From: Limimaricola pyoseonensis
GTDB taxonomy: Bacteria; Pseudomonadota; Alphaproteobacteria; Rhodobacterales; Rhodobacteraceae
NCBI RefSeq assembly: GCF_900102015.1
Contig: NZ_FNAT01000015.1
Location: 1-36,522, forward strand
Length of the DNA: 36,522 nt
Direction: 5' to 3'
Made by a program: the position numbers and the translations under genes. Below are positions 1 to 8,772 of the stretch, in pieces. Each line of letters starts with the position of its first letter. Positions within the stretch are counted from its first letter, which is position 1. Under the pieces are notes generated by a model. That model made no database searches, was not told where the DNA came from, and saw only the letters and a list, made by a program, of their open reading frames with translations.

Positions 1-303
1 CAAAGCAGGCACACCCACCCGTACGGCGCGGAACCGGACAGGGTCGAAGCCGTTTTGGAAACGCTCGCGAAGAGCAGGTCTCGACGCGGGACAGGCGAGG
101 CCGCGCCCGGGCCGGCGCCCTCGTGACCTTTGCCGGATCCGGGCAGAGATGTTTCTCTCGAAAGTTTCCCGATCGCTCTCGAGGAGCGCCGCGAACCATG
201 CCCCCGGCAGAGGTTTTTCATCTATATTACATAACCTAAGTTATCCGACTTCTCCTTCTCAGGAAACACGGCCCGCTCTCCACCGGAGCGGGCCGCGTGT
301 CGG
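1..303. other. Non-coding left edge, no supported gene
   Basis: I see no convincing gene here. An open frame at 149-427 has low-complexity Ser/Arg content, no ribosome-binding site and runs antisense into the RidA gene, so I treat it as chance. The stretch holds a slightly AT-richer patch (about 219-245) with the short inverted repeat ATAAC-ctaa-GTTAT at 231-244, and the terminator hairpin of the minus-strand operon at 269-295. Confidence 0.5.
269..295 (-). terminator. Hairpin terminator of the oxidase-cytochrome-RidA operon
   Basis: A perfect 10-bp stem (CGGCCCGCTC at 269-278 and GAGCGGGCCG at 286-295) with a 7-nt loop lies 9 bases beyond the RidA stop on the minus strand. Read on that strand it is followed by a short T-containing stretch (GTGTTTCC). 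It is a good intrinsic-terminator candidate, though the T tract is weak. Confidence 0.65.
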
Positions 304-792
304 TCAGGGCCGGACCGCGACCACCTCGATCTCCACCAGCCAGGCCGGGCTGGCGAGGCCCGCCACCTCGACCACCGAGCGGCTCGGCAGGTTCGGCTGG
401 TCCTCGGTGCCGAAGAACTGCGTGTAGCCGTTCATGAAGCCCGAGAAGTCCATCGCCCCGCCCTCTTCCGGCGCGACGAGGAAGACGGTCATCTTCACCA
501 CGTCCGACATCGTCAGGTCGAGGCGCTCCAGGTTGCCTTCGATCGCCTGCATCACCGAGACGGTCTGCGCCTCGGTGTCGCCATAGGCCGCGCGGCTGCC
601 CTGCTCGGCCTCCGTGTCGGTGACGCTCGGCACGGCGCCGCTGAGATAGACCAGCTCGGCATCGGCCGGCAGCTCGACCGCCATCGAGATCGGGAAGTCG
701 GAGTCGGGCAGCGGGTGGCGCGTCACCTCCTGCGCGGTGGCCGGCAGCGCCAGCGCCGCCAGCGCGGCGGCGGCCAGGATGCGCGCGGTCAT
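304..792 (-). CDS. Exported RidA-family (YjgF/YER057c/UK114) protein
   Basis: The product is 162 aa. Residues 1 to about 21 form a signal peptide (MTARILAAAALAALALPATAQ, basic start, Ala/Leu core, AxA-type cleavage). The rest is a RidA fold: the VYLSGAVP strand near the start of the domain, and the conserved Arg and Glu of the enamine/imine pocket in SRSVVEVAGLA and VEIEVVA near the C-terminus. RidA proteins hydrolyse reactive enamines and imines released by amino-acid-oxidising or PLP enzymes and are normally cytosolic. An exported one is unusual but fits its operon: its ATG overlaps the cytochrome c stop as ATGA (789-792), and that gene is likewise coupled to a Tat-exported flavin oxidase. 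The likely role is periplasmic hydrolysis of the oxidase's imine product. The family is clear; export and substrate are inferred. Confidence 0.85.
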   Translation of the reverse strand: MTARILAAAALAALALPATAQEVTRHPLPDSDFPISMAVELPADAELVYLSGAVPSVTDTEAEQGSRAAYGDTEAQTVSVMQAIEGNLERLDLTMSDVVKMTVFLVAPEEGGAMDFSGFMNGYTQFFGTEDQPNLPSRSVVEVAGLASPAWLVEIEVVAVRP

Positions 793-1292
793 GGCCGCAC
801 CGCCGCGACGTCCTCGGCCGTGGCCGCGATGCCGTTCTCGCCCTCGACGTAGTCGTTGCCGAAATGCGAGCGGATGTAGTTGGTGACCTCGGCCACCTGC
901 TCGTCCGACAGGATCCCGCCCAATGGCGGCATCGCCTTCTGCCCGTTGACGATCAGGTAGATCGGGTATTCGGGGAACTCCAGCATCTCGTTCTCGGCCA
1001 GCGCCGGGTACATGCCCGCGCCCACCGCGCCCTGGCCCTCGGGCATGTGGCAGCCCGAGCAGACGGCGTTGTAGATCGCCTCGCCGCTCTCCTGCGTCAG
1101 CATCGCGGAATCGGCGAAATAGGCGAGGTCGCCTTCGGAGGGCTCGAAGGTGCGGAACTGCTCGCGCTGGCCGGATTGCGCGATCTCGCCGCTCTCGGCC
1201 TCGGTCTCGGGCTGCTCCTGCTGCGCGAGCACCGGCAGGGCCGCGCCGAGCGCGAGGCCCGAGAGGATCAGCGTCAGGGGAAGCGGTTTCAT
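789..1292 (-). CDS. Secreted monohaem c-type cytochrome
   Basis: The product is 167 aa. It starts with a Sec signal peptide ([23 protein letters not shown], cleavage before QQEQ). An acidic/Gln-rich linker of about 45 residues follows, then one class I cytochrome c domain with the haem motif CSGCH and a distal Met ligand in the segment KAMPPLGG. Start and stop overlap both neighbours by ATGA (789-792 and 1289-1292), so translation is probably coupled along the oxidase-cytochrome-RidA operon. The likely role is to take electrons from the flavoenzyme to the respiratory chain, in which case the flavoenzyme would work as a dehydrogenase. That pairing is inferred from gene order only. Confidence 0.88.
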   Translation of the reverse strand: MKPLPLTLILSGLALGAALPVLAQQEQPETEAESGEIAQSGQREQFRTFEPSEGDLAYFADSAMLTQESGEAIYNAVCSGCHMPEGQGAVGAGMYPALAENEMLEFPEYPIYLIVNGQKAMPPLGGILSDEQVAEVTNYIRSHFGNDYVEGENGIAATAEDVAAVRP

Positions 1293-2878
1293 TGGGTGTC
1301 TCCCGTGTTGCCGTTGACCACCTGCGCATGCAGGCGCTGCATCGCGTCGAGCGCCGAGAGGATCGCGCCCTCCTGCCAGCCCGGCAGGTATGAGATGTGC
1401 TCGCCGGCCAGCACCACGCGGTTGTCGACCGCGGCCGCGGTCTCGTAATCGGCCTCGCGGTCCTTCCAGATGCCGTAGCAGCCCAGCACCCAGGGCACCT
1501 TGTGCCAGGCCACCGATATGCCGTTCGAGAACTCCTCGGTGTATTGCGGGTGGATGCGGCTGCCGTATTCGACCGCCCATTTCGTCCGCTCCTCGGGCTG
1601 CATGGCGTTGAACTGGTAGGCGGTGGCGCCCCAGACATAGCCGCCCAAGAGCACGCCCGGCCCGTCCTTGAAGAAGTCGTGCGACGGGTAGGAAATCAGC
1701 GCGATCGGCAGGTCGGTGTAGCTGATGCCGCCATAGATGCGCTCGTCCTCCTCCCAGAAGCGGCGCTTGAACTCGAGCCCGAACTTGACCGAGCCCGCGT
1801 AGTACATCGAGTCGATGATCGCGGTCTTGTCGCCCGAGAGGTTGTGCTCGATCTGGCCGAGGATCGAGAAGGGGATGGTGCAGATGCAGTAGTCGCCGGT
1901 GCGGGTCACCTTCTCGCCGTTGTTGGCGAGATCCTCGTATTCGACGGTGACGCCGTTTTCGTCCTGCATCATCGAAACCACCTTGGCGTTGTAGGTGATC
2001 AGGTCGCCGACCTCGCGCTCGAAGCCCTGCGCGATCATGTCCATGCCGCCCTTGGGCTGGAACATGGTGCCCTGGTGATGCGTGGTCTCGGCCTCGACCA
2101 GCCAGGTCCAGAGGTCGGATTGCAGGATCCGGTCGAGCGAAATGGGCTCGGAGGGCACCGGCGCGGCGTCCAGCCCGCCGCCGGGCCATGTCTCGTAGCC
2201 GCGATACTCGGAGGTGTGGTCGGATTTCACGTAGCGGTAGTTCTCGTCGAGCATCCCGTATTCGACGAGGCTGTCGAGCAGCTTGCGCTTGTCCTCCTCG
2301 GTCACCTCCTCGTCGAGCGCGCCCTGGTCGGTGACCTTGGCGAGCAGCTCGGCGATGCGGCCGCGATAGTCGGTCGCGATCTCGCGGTAGCGCTGCGGCT
2401 GGCCGTCGAAGGCCTCCTGCCGGTGCAGGTAGGCGTTGTGGTTCTCCTGGATGAAGGGCTCGAGCTCGACCCCGAGCCGCTTGCAGTAGTCGAGCACCGC
2501 GTAGTGGTGATGCGGGATCCGCCAGGGGCCGGGGTTGAGGTAGTTGCCTTCCGCGAACTCCACCTCCTGCGTGGCGCCGCCCAGCTCGGTGTAGCTGTCG
2601 CCGCCGCGCAGCGTCCAGCAGCGGCCGCCGGCCTTCTCGCGGTACTCGATGATCTCGACCTCGTAGCCCGCGGCGCGCATCTCGAGCGCCGCCGTCATGC
2701 CGGCGAGGCCGGCGCCGAGGATCAGCACCTTGGCGCCCTGCGGGTCGCCCTCGAGCCGGACCGGCCCGGTGTAGCTCGACTCCTGCGCGAAGCCGAGCGT
2801 GGTCATCGCCTGGTACATGGTCGCCGTTCCGGCGGCGAGGCCGACCATCTGCAGCAGGCTGCGGCGTGACATCGACAT
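1289..2878 (-). CDS. Tat-exported FAD-dependent amine / L-amino-acid oxidase family protein
   Basis: The product is 529 aa. A Tat signal (SRRSLLQ at residues 4-10, then a hydrophobic stretch to about 31) precedes a dinucleotide-binding motif GAGLAGMTAALE at about 55-66 and the GGRCWTLRGG FAD-contact segment. The C-terminal LAGEHISYLPGWQEGAI segment is typical of flavin amine oxidases, which bind FAD there. The family oxidises primary amines or L-amino acids to imines. The ATG at 2878 is preceded by GGAGGA at good spacing. It is the first gene of a three-gene operon with a cytochrome c and a signal-bearing RidA. The substrate cannot be read from the sequence; monoamine, polyamine or L-amino acid are all possible. 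Confidence 0.88.
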   Translation of the reverse strand: MSMSRRSLLQMVGLAAGTATMYQAMTTLGFAQESSYTGPVRLEGDPQGAKVLILGAGLAGMTAALEMRAAGYEVEIIEYREKAGGRCWTLRGGDSYTELGGATQEVEFAEGNYLNPGPWRIPHHHYAVLDYCKRLGVELEPFIQENHNAYLHRQEAFDGQPQRYREIATDYRGRIAELLAKVTDQGALDEEVTEEDKRKLLDSLVEYGMLDENYRYVKSDHTSEYRGYETWPGGGLDAAPVPSEPISLDRILQSDLWTWLVEAETTHHQGTMFQPKGGMDMIAQGFEREVGDLITYNAKVVSMMQDENGVTVEYEDLANNGEKVTRTGDYCICTIPFSILGQIEHNLSGDKTAIIDSMYYAGSVKFGLEFKRRFWEEDERIYGGISYTDLPIALISYPSHDFFKDGPGVLLGGYVWGATAYQFNAMQPEERTKWAVEYGSRIHPQYTEEFSNGISVAWHKVPWVLGCYGIWKDREADYETAAAVDNRVVLAGEHISYLPGWQEGAILSALDAMQRLHAQVVNGNTGDTQ

Positions 2879-3036
2879 TTCCGGTTCCTCCCTGACAGCC
2901 GGCGCGTTGCGGTGCGCACGGGGGAGAAGATCGTCCGCGAGACGCGGATCTCCATGCGGAGACCGGAAAAAATTGAATTATCTGCGATTCCCCTCGACCG
3001 GGCCACGAAACGCCCTAGGGTTGTGGGGCTGGCCTC

Positions 3037-4272
3037 TCAGCGCGTCAGCGCCGCCCGCATCCCCGCCTCCGGAAAACAGGTCGCCGGCCGGCCCGCCCGC
3101 TCCTGCCAGCGGCCGATCGAGCGGCGGGTCTTGTAGCCCGCGAGACCGTCGGCGCCGCCGACATCGTGGCCCCGCGCCTCGAGCGCGCGCTGCATCGCGG
3201 CCACGTCCGAGCGCATGAGCTCCGCCACCGGCCGCCAGCGCCCCTCGAAATCGCCCATCCCGTAGGCGATCCGGTCGCCGACATGGCCGACGAAGAGCGC
3301 GTAGAGGTCGCTCATGTTGTAGGCCTTGAGCACGTAGAAGTTCGGCGTGACGACGAAGGCCGGCCCGTGCCGCCCGGCCGGCATCAGCAGGTAGCCCTCG
3401 CCGCGCCGCTCGTGCTCGGGGAAGGGCTTGCCCGAGACCCGGCGCAGCCCCATCGCCTCCCATTGCGCGATCGTCCGGCCCTGGTCCGGCCCCTCGAGCG
3501 TGCAGGAGACCGTCTCGGGCACGGTCACCTCGAAGCCCCAGTCGCGCCCCGGCACCCAGCCGTGGTGGGCGAGGTAGCTGGCGATCGAGGCGATGGTGTC
3601 GGCCTCCGAGCGCCAGATGTCGGCCCGCCCGTCGCCGTCGCCGTCGGCGGCGTAGCGCAGGAAGGAGCTGGGCATGAACTGCGGCTGGCCGAGCGCGCCG
3701 GCCCAGCTCGAGCGCATCGCGCGCTGCGGCGCGTGCCCCGCCTCGGCGATCCGGAGCGCGGCGATCAGCTCGTCGGTGAAGTAGTCGGCGCGCCGCCCCA
3801 TGAAGCCCTTGGTGCCGAGTACCGCGAAGGCGTCATGCGGGATCGCCGCCCGGCCATAGCCGCTCTCGCGGCCCCAGATGGCGAGCGCGATCCGCCCCGG
3901 CACGCCGGTCGCGCGCTCGACCGCGGCGAGCGTGGCGGCGTGGCGGCGGGCCATCTCGCGCCCGACCGCGGCCGCCCCCTCGACTGCGCCGCGGCGGAAA
4001 TACCGCTCCGGCGCGCTGAACTCGGCCTGCCGCTGGCGGCGCGGCGCCGCCTCCGGTGCGCCCGGCGGCGCGAGGTCCGGCAGCTCCCAGTCCAGCGCCA
4101 CCCCGTCGAAGGCCGCGGTGAAGGTGCCGCGCGAGACGCCCGCCGCGCGGGCGCGCGGCCAGATCGTCTGCTCGAGCCAGCTCCTGAACTGCCGCTCCAG
4201 CGCGGCGCGGTCCTGCGCCATGGCCGGGCTTGCGAGGCAGAGGGCTGCGAGAATGAGGGCACGGATGATCAA
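3037..4272 (-). CDS. Lytic murein transglycosylase (MltB/SLT_2 family) with C-terminal peptidoglycan-binding domain
   Basis: The product is 411 aa. Residues 1-19 are a signal peptide ending in SPAMA. The central SLT_2 catalytic domain (about 30-320) has the catalytic Glu in IWGRESGYG, followed by the family blocks AGALGQPQFMPSSFL and DIWRSEADTIASIASYL. The last 60 or so residues resemble a PG_binding_1 domain (AALEARGHDVGGADGLAG). The family cleaves the MurNAc-GlcNAc bond, leaving 1,6-anhydroMurNAc ends in the periplasm. The start is a TTG (4270-4272) with AGGAG six bases upstream, and the frame offers no better ATG before the signal peptide. There is no lipobox, so it is soluble or periplasmic. 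It stands alone downstream of fahA. Confidence 0.9.
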   Translation of the reverse strand: MIIRALILAALCLASPAMAQDRAALERQFRSWLEQTIWPRARAAGVSRGTFTAAFDGVALDWELPDLAPPGAPEAAPRRQRQAEFSAPERYFRRGAVEGAAAVGREMARRHAATLAAVERATGVPGRIALAIWGRESGYGRAAIPHDAFAVLGTKGFMGRRADYFTDELIAALRIAEAGHAPQRAMRSSWAGALGQPQFMPSSFLRYAADGDGDGRADIWRSEADTIASIASYLAHHGWVPGRDWGFEVTVPETVSCTLEGPDQGRTIAQWEAMGLRRVSGKPFPEHERRGEGYLLMPAGRHGPAFVVTPNFYVLKAYNMSDLYALFVGHVGDRIAYGMGDFEGRWRPVAELMRSDVAAMQRALEARGHDVGGADGLAGYKTRRSIGRWQERAGRPATCFPEAGMRAALTR

Positions 4273-4400
4273 GGGCTGCTCCTGCGGCTCGGATCCTGCC
4301 CCGAGACTAGCGCAGCCCGGCCCGGGATCGCCCCCGTCGCGGCTTCGTCGCGGCGGCGATCGGCGGATTGCGGCCGGCGACCCGGATACCGGGCCGCGGC

Positions 4401-5660
4401 TCAGCGCGCGTAAGGATCAGACAGCGCCGGCAGCACCGTGCCCTCGCAGGCCCCGAAGCCGACCCTGTAGCCCGCGCCCTGCGCGTGGCCCCGCAGGGTC
4501 AGCCGGTCGTGGTCGGCGACGAAGGCGCGGGTCGTGCCGGCCACCGCGATCGGCTCCGCGCCGCCCCAGCTCAGCTCCAGCAGCGAGCCGCGCGCGTCGC
4601 GCGTCGCCCCCGAGATCGTGCCCGAGCCGAGCAGGTCGCCCACCCGCATCGGGCAGCCCGACACGGTGTGATGCGCCAGCTGCTGCGCCGCCGAGTAGTA
4701 GAGCTCGCGCGCATTGGTGCGCGCGATCACCTCGCCCGCCGCGCCCTCGGGCGCCAGCTCCACCGACAGCGCGATGTCGTAGAGCATCGGCCCCGGCTCG
4801 CGCAGATAGGGCAGAAGCTCGCGCGACCGCTCGGGCGCTTCGGTGCGGAACGGCTCCAGCGCCGCGCGGGTGACGATCCAAGGGCCGATGCTGGTCGCCG
4901 TCGCCTTGGCCTGGAACGGCCCGAGCGGCTGGTACTCCCAGGCCTGCACGTCGCGCGCCGACCAGTCGTTCAGAAGCACGTAGCCGAAGATCATCGCGTC
5001 GGCCTCGGCCACCGTGACCGGCCCGTCCGAGGGCTGGCCCACCACCGCGCCGAGCTCCAGCTCGATGTCGAAACGCGCGCAGGGCGCGAAGCGCGGCAGC
5101 GCCTCGTCGGGCCCCTTCACCTGCCCCCAGGGCCGCCGCACCGGCGTGCCCGAGACCACCACCGACGACGCCCGCCCGTTGTAGCCGATCGGGATCGACA
5201 GCCAGTTCGGCGGCAGCGCGTTCTCGGGGCCGCGGAACATGGTGCCCACGTTCTGGGCATGGTGCCGCCCGGCGTAGAAATCGGTGAACTCGGCCACCGC
5301 GAAGGGCAGGTGCATCCGCGCCCCGTCCATCGGCACCAGCAGCGGCTCCAGCCGCGCCGCCTCGGCCGCGCCCTCGGCCAAGAGCTCCGTCAGCCTTGCC
5401 CGGAGCGCGTCCCAGGCCGCCGGCCCCGCCGCCATCAGCGGGTTCCAGGCCCCCTGCCCCAGGAGCGGCCCGCCTTCGAGCAAGATCAGCCCCTCGGCCT
5501 CGGCCGCCGCCACGTCGAGGATCATCTCCCCGATCGCCACACCGCAGCGCGGCGCGCCGCCACCTGTCGAGAACACCCCGCAGGGCAGGTTGTTGAGCGG
5601 GAAGTCGGCCTCCGCGTCGTTGGCGCTCTCGACCCAGCTTCGGCGCAGGCCCTCGCTCAT
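4401..5660 (-). CDS. fahA: Fumarylacetoacetase
   Basis: The product is 419 aa, the usual length for FAH. It hydrolyses 4-fumarylacetoacetate to fumarate and acetoacetate, the last step of tyrosine/homogentisate catabolism. Family blocks visible are [19 protein letters not shown], the conserved [18 protein letters not shown] with its metal and active-site region, and [21 protein letters not shown] near the end. The ATG overlaps the hmgA stop (ATGA, 5657-5660), so the two are translationally coupled. Maleylacetoacetate isomerase, the step between them, is not in this window. Confidence 0.96.
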   Translation of the reverse strand: MSEGLRRSWVESANDAEADFPLNNLPCGVFSTGGGAPRCGVAIGEMILDVAAAEAEGLILLEGGPLLGQGAWNPLMAAGPAAWDALRARLTELLAEGAAEAARLEPLLVPMDGARMHLPFAVAEFTDFYAGRHHAQNVGTMFRGPENALPPNWLSIPIGYNGRASSVVVSGTPVRRPWGQVKGPDEALPRFAPCARFDIELELGAVVGQPSDGPVTVAEADAMIFGYVLLNDWSARDVQAWEYQPLGPFQAKATATSIGPWIVTRAALEPFRTEAPERSRELLPYLREPGPMLYDIALSVELAPEGAAGEVIARTNARELYYSAAQQLAHHTVSGCPMRVGDLLGSGTISGATRDARGSLLELSWGGAEPIAVAGTTRAFVADHDRLTLRGHAQGAGYRVGFGACEGTVLPALSDPYAR

Positions 5661-7024
5661 TCCCAGTTGCCCTCGGGCGTGCCGTCGAAGCGCTTCTTCA
5701 GGCTGTCCCAGCAGTCGATGTAGTCGTCCTGCAGCGGCGCCTCCTTCGCGGCGAACTCGGTCAGGTGCTGCGGGAAGCGGGTCTCGAACATGAAGGACAT
5801 CGTGTCGTCGAGCTTGCGCGGCTGCAGCTCGGCCCGGCTCGCGGCCTCGAAGGCCTCGTTGTCGGGCCCGTGCGGCAGCATCATGTTGTGCAGGCTCATG
5901 CCGCCCGGCACGAAGCCCTGCGGCTTGGCGTCGTACTGGCCGTAGATGTTGCCCATCAGCTCGGACATGACGTTCTTGTGGTACCAGGGCGGGCGGAAGG
6001 TGTTCTCGGCCACCATCCAGCGTTCGCGGAACAGCACGAAGTCGATGTTGGCCGTGCCCTCGACGCCGGAAGGCGCGGTCAGCACGGTGAAGATCGACGG
6101 GTCGGGGTGGTCGAACAGCACCGCGCCCACCGGGCAGTAGGTCCGCAGGTCGTATTTCACCGGCGCGTAGTTGCCGTGCCAGGCCACCACGTCGAGCGGC
6201 GAGTGCCCGATCCGGGTCTCGTGGAACCGGCCCTGCCACTTCACCGTGACGGTCGAGGGCGTCTCGCGGTCCTCGAAGGCCGCGACCGGCGTCTTGAAGT
6301 CGCGCCGGTTGGCCATGCAGTTGGCGCCGATCGGGCCGCGCCCCGGCAGGTGGAACTTCTGGCCGTAATTCTCGCACACGAAGCCGCGCGCCGGCCCGTC
6401 CAGCAGCTCGACCCGGTAGACCAGCCCGCGCGGGATGATCGCGATCTCGGCCGGCTCGAGGTCGATCACGCCGAGCTCGGTGCAGAAGCGCAGCCGCCCC
6501 TCCTGCGGCACCACCAGAAGCTCGCTGTCGGCCGAGTAGAAATAGGCGTCCTGCATGCTCTCGGTGACGAGGTAGATATGCGCGGCCATGCCGGCCTGCA
6601 CATGCACGTCGCCCGCCGTGGTCATGGTCCGCATGCCGGTGAGCCAGGTGAGGCGTTCTTCGGAATGCGGCACCGGGTCCCAGCGGTACTGGCCGAGAGA
6701 GGTCACGTCCTCCAGCACGTGCGGCGCCGATTTCCAGTAGGGCAGGTCGATCCGCTCGAACCGGCCGGTGTGCTTCACGGACGGCCGGATGCGGTAGCAC
6801 CAGGTGCGTTCGTTCTGGTGGCCCGGCGCGGTGAAGGCGGTGCCCGAGAGCTGCTCGCCGTAAAGCCCGTAGGCGCATTTCTGCGGCGAGTTCATTCCCT
6901 CGGGCAGCGCGCCGGGCAGCGCCTCGGTCTCGAAGTCGTTGCCGAAGCCGGGCATGTAGCCCGCATGCAGCGCCGTGGCCGCCGCGGCGCGGGTCAGGCC
7001 GGAGATCTCCTCGGTGCCGCTCAT
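5657..7024 (-). CDS. hmgA: Homogentisate 1,2-dioxygenase
   Basis: The product is 455 aa. It opens the aromatic ring of homogentisate to maleylacetoacetate using Fe(II) and O2. The sequence has the N-terminal [19 protein letters not shown] and [19 protein letters not shown] blocks and the iron-site region [16 protein letters not shown]. The start at 7022-7024 (MSGTEEIS) has GGGAG upstream; a longer reading to 7309 crosses the promoter region and is not credible. It is the first gene of the hmgA-fahA operon and diverges from a cytochrome c gene. A TAGTT/AACTA palindrome 38 bases upstream is a candidate operator. Confidence 0.96.
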   Translation of the reverse strand: MSGTEEISGLTRAAAATALHAGYMPGFGNDFETEALPGALPEGMNSPQKCAYGLYGEQLSGTAFTAPGHQNERTWCYRIRPSVKHTGRFERIDLPYWKSAPHVLEDVTSLGQYRWDPVPHSEERLTWLTGMRTMTTAGDVHVQAGMAAHIYLVTESMQDAYFYSADSELLVVPQEGRLRFCTELGVIDLEPAEIAIIPRGLVYRVELLDGPARGFVCENYGQKFHLPGRGPIGANCMANRRDFKTPVAAFEDRETPSTVTVKWQGRFHETRIGHSPLDVVAWHGNYAPVKYDLRTYCPVGAVLFDHPDPSIFTVLTAPSGVEGTANIDFVLFRERWMVAENTFRPPWYHKNVMSELMGNIYGQYDAKPQGFVPGGMSLHNMMLPHGPDNEAFEAASRAELQPRKLDDTMSFMFETRFPQHLTEFAAKEAPLQDDYIDCWDSLKKRFDGTPEGNWE

Positions 7025-7061
7025 CCTGCGTCTCCCTTCCGATGCGTCGCGCACAGGGTGA

Positions 7062-7079
7062 TAGTTGATTTTGTAACTA
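7062..7079 (-). promoter_or_regulatory. Candidate operator upstream of hmgA
   Basis: TAGTTGATTTTGTAACTA is an inverted repeat (TAGTT/AACTA, 8-nt spacer) in an AT-rich patch that stands out in GC-rich surroundings, 38 bases before the hmgA start. Its size and AT content resemble MarR-family sites, and MarR- or IclR-type regulators control homogentisate genes in other bacteria. No such regulator gene is in the window, so the binding protein is unknown. Confidence 0.45.
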
Positions 7080-7293
7080 ACAACGGGTTTCCGCCATGCC
7101 CGCCCGCGCCCGGTCCCTCCGGCCCGTCCGGCCCGCGCAGGCGGCCGGAATCTCGGTGATCGATATTTGCGGGATTGCGCTATTCTCTTGGTTGATCTGT
7201 CGCACCGCTCCCCCGGGAACCGCGGGGCGCGACGGCGGATTGCATTCCGGGGCGGCCGCCTGTCCGTCCCTTCATCGCAGAGAGGACATTCCG

Positions 7294-7830
7294 ATGAGGA
7301 CGCTTGCATTTTCCGCCCTGACGGCCCTGCTGGCCGGCCCCACCCTCGCCCAGGAGATGACCGGCGACGCCGCCAACGGCGAAACCGAGTTCTCGCGGCA
7401 ATGCGTGAGCTGTCACGTGGTCGCCGACGAGTCCGGCGAGGTGCTGGCGGGCCGCAACGGCCGGGTCGGGCCGAACCTGTACGGCGTCGCCGGCCGCCAG
7501 CCGGGCATCGTCGAGGATTTCCGCTACAGCGACGCCCTCGTGGCCTATGGCGAGCTCGCGCCGGACGCGGACGCCACCGGCACCGCCCCCACCGGCGAGG
7601 GGATCGAGACGGTGATCTGGGCGCAGGCCAACACCGTGGCCTACCTGCAGGACCCGACCGGCTTCCTGCGCGAGGCGCTCGACGACAGCCGCGCCCGCGG
7701 CAAGATGGCCTACAAGGTGCGCGACCCGCAGACCGCGGCGGATCTCTACGCCTATCTCGCCACCTTCAGCCCCGATCTCGAGATGACCGGCGAGGCCGAC
7801 ATGTCCGAGGGGGAGAGCGCCCAGAACTGA
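7294..7830 (+). CDS. Class I c-type cytochrome, periplasmic
   Basis: The product is 178 aa. The signal peptide [19 protein letters not shown] ends before QEMTGD. One haem site (CVSCH, about residues 38-42) is followed by [16 protein letters not shown], a segment typical of cytochrome c2/c-550 proteins, and a likely axial Met in GKMAYKV. The tail after the domain is acidic ([16 protein letters not shown]). The start at 7294 follows AGAGGA and places the signal peptide at the N-terminus; longer readings have none. It is monocistronic, divergent from hmgA, and probably a soluble electron carrier. The redox partner is not evident. Confidence 0.88.
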   Translation: MRTLAFSALTALLAGPTLAQEMTGDAANGETEFSRQCVSCHVVADESGEVLAGRNGRVGPNLYGVAGRQPGIVEDFRYSDALVAYGELAPDADATGTAPTGEGIETVIWAQANTVAYLQDPTGFLREALDDSRARGKMAYKVRDPQTAADLYAYLATFSPDLEMTGEADMSEGESAQN

Positions 7831-7873
7831 GGCGGCGCCTCTGCTTTCCCCGGGCCGGAACGGGCGTGCTCGC

Positions 7874-7902
7874 CACCGGCCGGTGCGCGAAACGCCCGTT
7901 TC
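7874..7902. promoter_or_regulatory. Palindromes between cytochrome c and amino-acid transporter
   Basis: Two perfect palindromes lie side by side: CACCGGCCGGTG (7874-7885) and GAAACGCCCGTTTC (7889-7902). The first could act in termination of the cytochrome gene; the second has the size of a repressor operator. No protein can be assigned. Confidence 0.3.
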
Positions 7903-7945
7903 CCGATCCGCGCCGCGCCGCGCCGCCGCGGTCTTTTCCCGTGCC

Positions 7946-7974
7946 ACGCATTGATGCCGCCGGCGTCGATGCGT
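7946..7974 (+). promoter_or_regulatory. Leader hairpin upstream of the amino-acid ABC operon
   Basis: This 29-base near-palindrome runs from ACGCATTGATGCC to GGCGTCGATGCGT. Its two mismatches become G-U pairs in plus-strand RNA, which suggests an RNA stem rather than a DNA operator. It lies 34 bases before the binding-protein start at 8009. It may be a terminator of the upstream gene or a leader structure. Confidence 0.35.
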
Positions 7975-8008
7975 AGGTCCGGTGTCCCGTAACCAAAGGA
8001 ACTTCGCC

Positions 8009-8767
8009 ATGTTCAGGTCTCTCGCCCTCGCGGCGCTCGTCACCGCCGCCGCCCCGCTCGCCTCGGCGCAAGAGGACGACACGCTGCAGGTCGGCATGTC
8101 CGGCGGCTACTTCCCCTTCACCTTCGTCCGCCAGGACGTGCTGCAGGGCTTCGAGGTCGACGTGATGAACGCCGTGGCCGAGGAGACCGGGCTCGAGGTC
8201 GAGTTCGTCACCATGTCCTTCTCGGGGCTGATCGGCGCGCTGGAATCGGGCCGCATCGACACCATCGCCAACCAGATCACCATCACGCCCGAGCGCGAGG
8301 AGAAGTTCGCCTTCACCCAGCCTTACGTCTTCGACGGCGCGCAGGTGGTGGTGAAGGCCGGCAACGAGGGCGAGATCACCGGCCCCGAGGATCTCAAGGG
8401 CCGCTCGGTCGCGGTCAATCTCGGCTCGAACTTCGAGCAGCTGCTGCGCGAGCTGCCCTATGCCGACGAGATCGACATCCGCACCTACGAGAGCAACATC
8501 GAGCAGGACACCGCGCTCGGCCGGGTCGACGCCTTCGTGATGGACCGCGTCTCCTCGGCGCAGGTGATCCAGGAAAGCCCGCTGCCGCTGGCGCTGGCCG
8601 GCCAGCCCTTCTCCGAGATCCGCAACGCCCTGCCCTTCCGCGACGACGAGGACGGCCGCGCGCTGCGCGACCGCATCGACGCCGCGCTGACCACGCTGAA
8701 GGAGGACGGCACGCTGGCCGAGATCTCCGACAAGTGGTTCGGCAGCGACATCACCACGACGGAGTAA
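8009..8767 (+). CDS. Polar amino-acid ABC transporter, substrate-binding protein (SBP family 3)
   Basis: The product is 252 aa. The signal peptide [20 protein letters not shown] is followed by a family 3 solute-binding fold: [12 protein letters not shown], then [15 protein letters not shown], then the ligand-site segment [17 protein letters not shown]. The C-terminus [13 protein letters not shown] is typical of amino-acid binding proteins. The ATG at 8009 has AAAGGA eight bases upstream; an in-frame GTG at 7982 would add nine residues and bury the Shine-Dalgarno site. It is the first gene of a binding protein-permease-ATPase operon. The ligand is probably a polar or modified amino acid. The convergent kynU makes a tryptophan-pathway compound possible but unproven. 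Confidence 0.9.
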   Translation: MFRSLALAALVTAAAPLASAQEDDTLQVGMSGGYFPFTFVRQDVLQGFEVDVMNAVAEETGLEVEFVTMSFSGLIGALESGRIDTIANQITITPEREEKFAFTQPYVFDGAQVVVKAGNEGEITGPEDLKGRSVAVNLGSNFEQLLRELPYADEIDIRTYESNIEQDTALGRVDAFVMDRVSSAQVIQESPLPLALAGQPFSEIRNALPFRDDEDGRALRDRIDAALTTLKEDGTLAEISDKWFGSDITTTE

Positions 8768-8772
8768 GACCC

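Noticed and set aside
149-427. 92-aa open frame at the left edge
   Set aside because: Low-complexity composition, no ribosome-binding site, antisense to the RidA gene and passing through its terminator.
1397-2869. Long open frames antisense to real genes, for example a 490-aa frame opposite the flavin oxidase
   Set aside because: Typical mirror frames of high-GC coding DNA; Ala/Arg/Gly/Leu-rich, no domains, and the sense genes have clear motifs.
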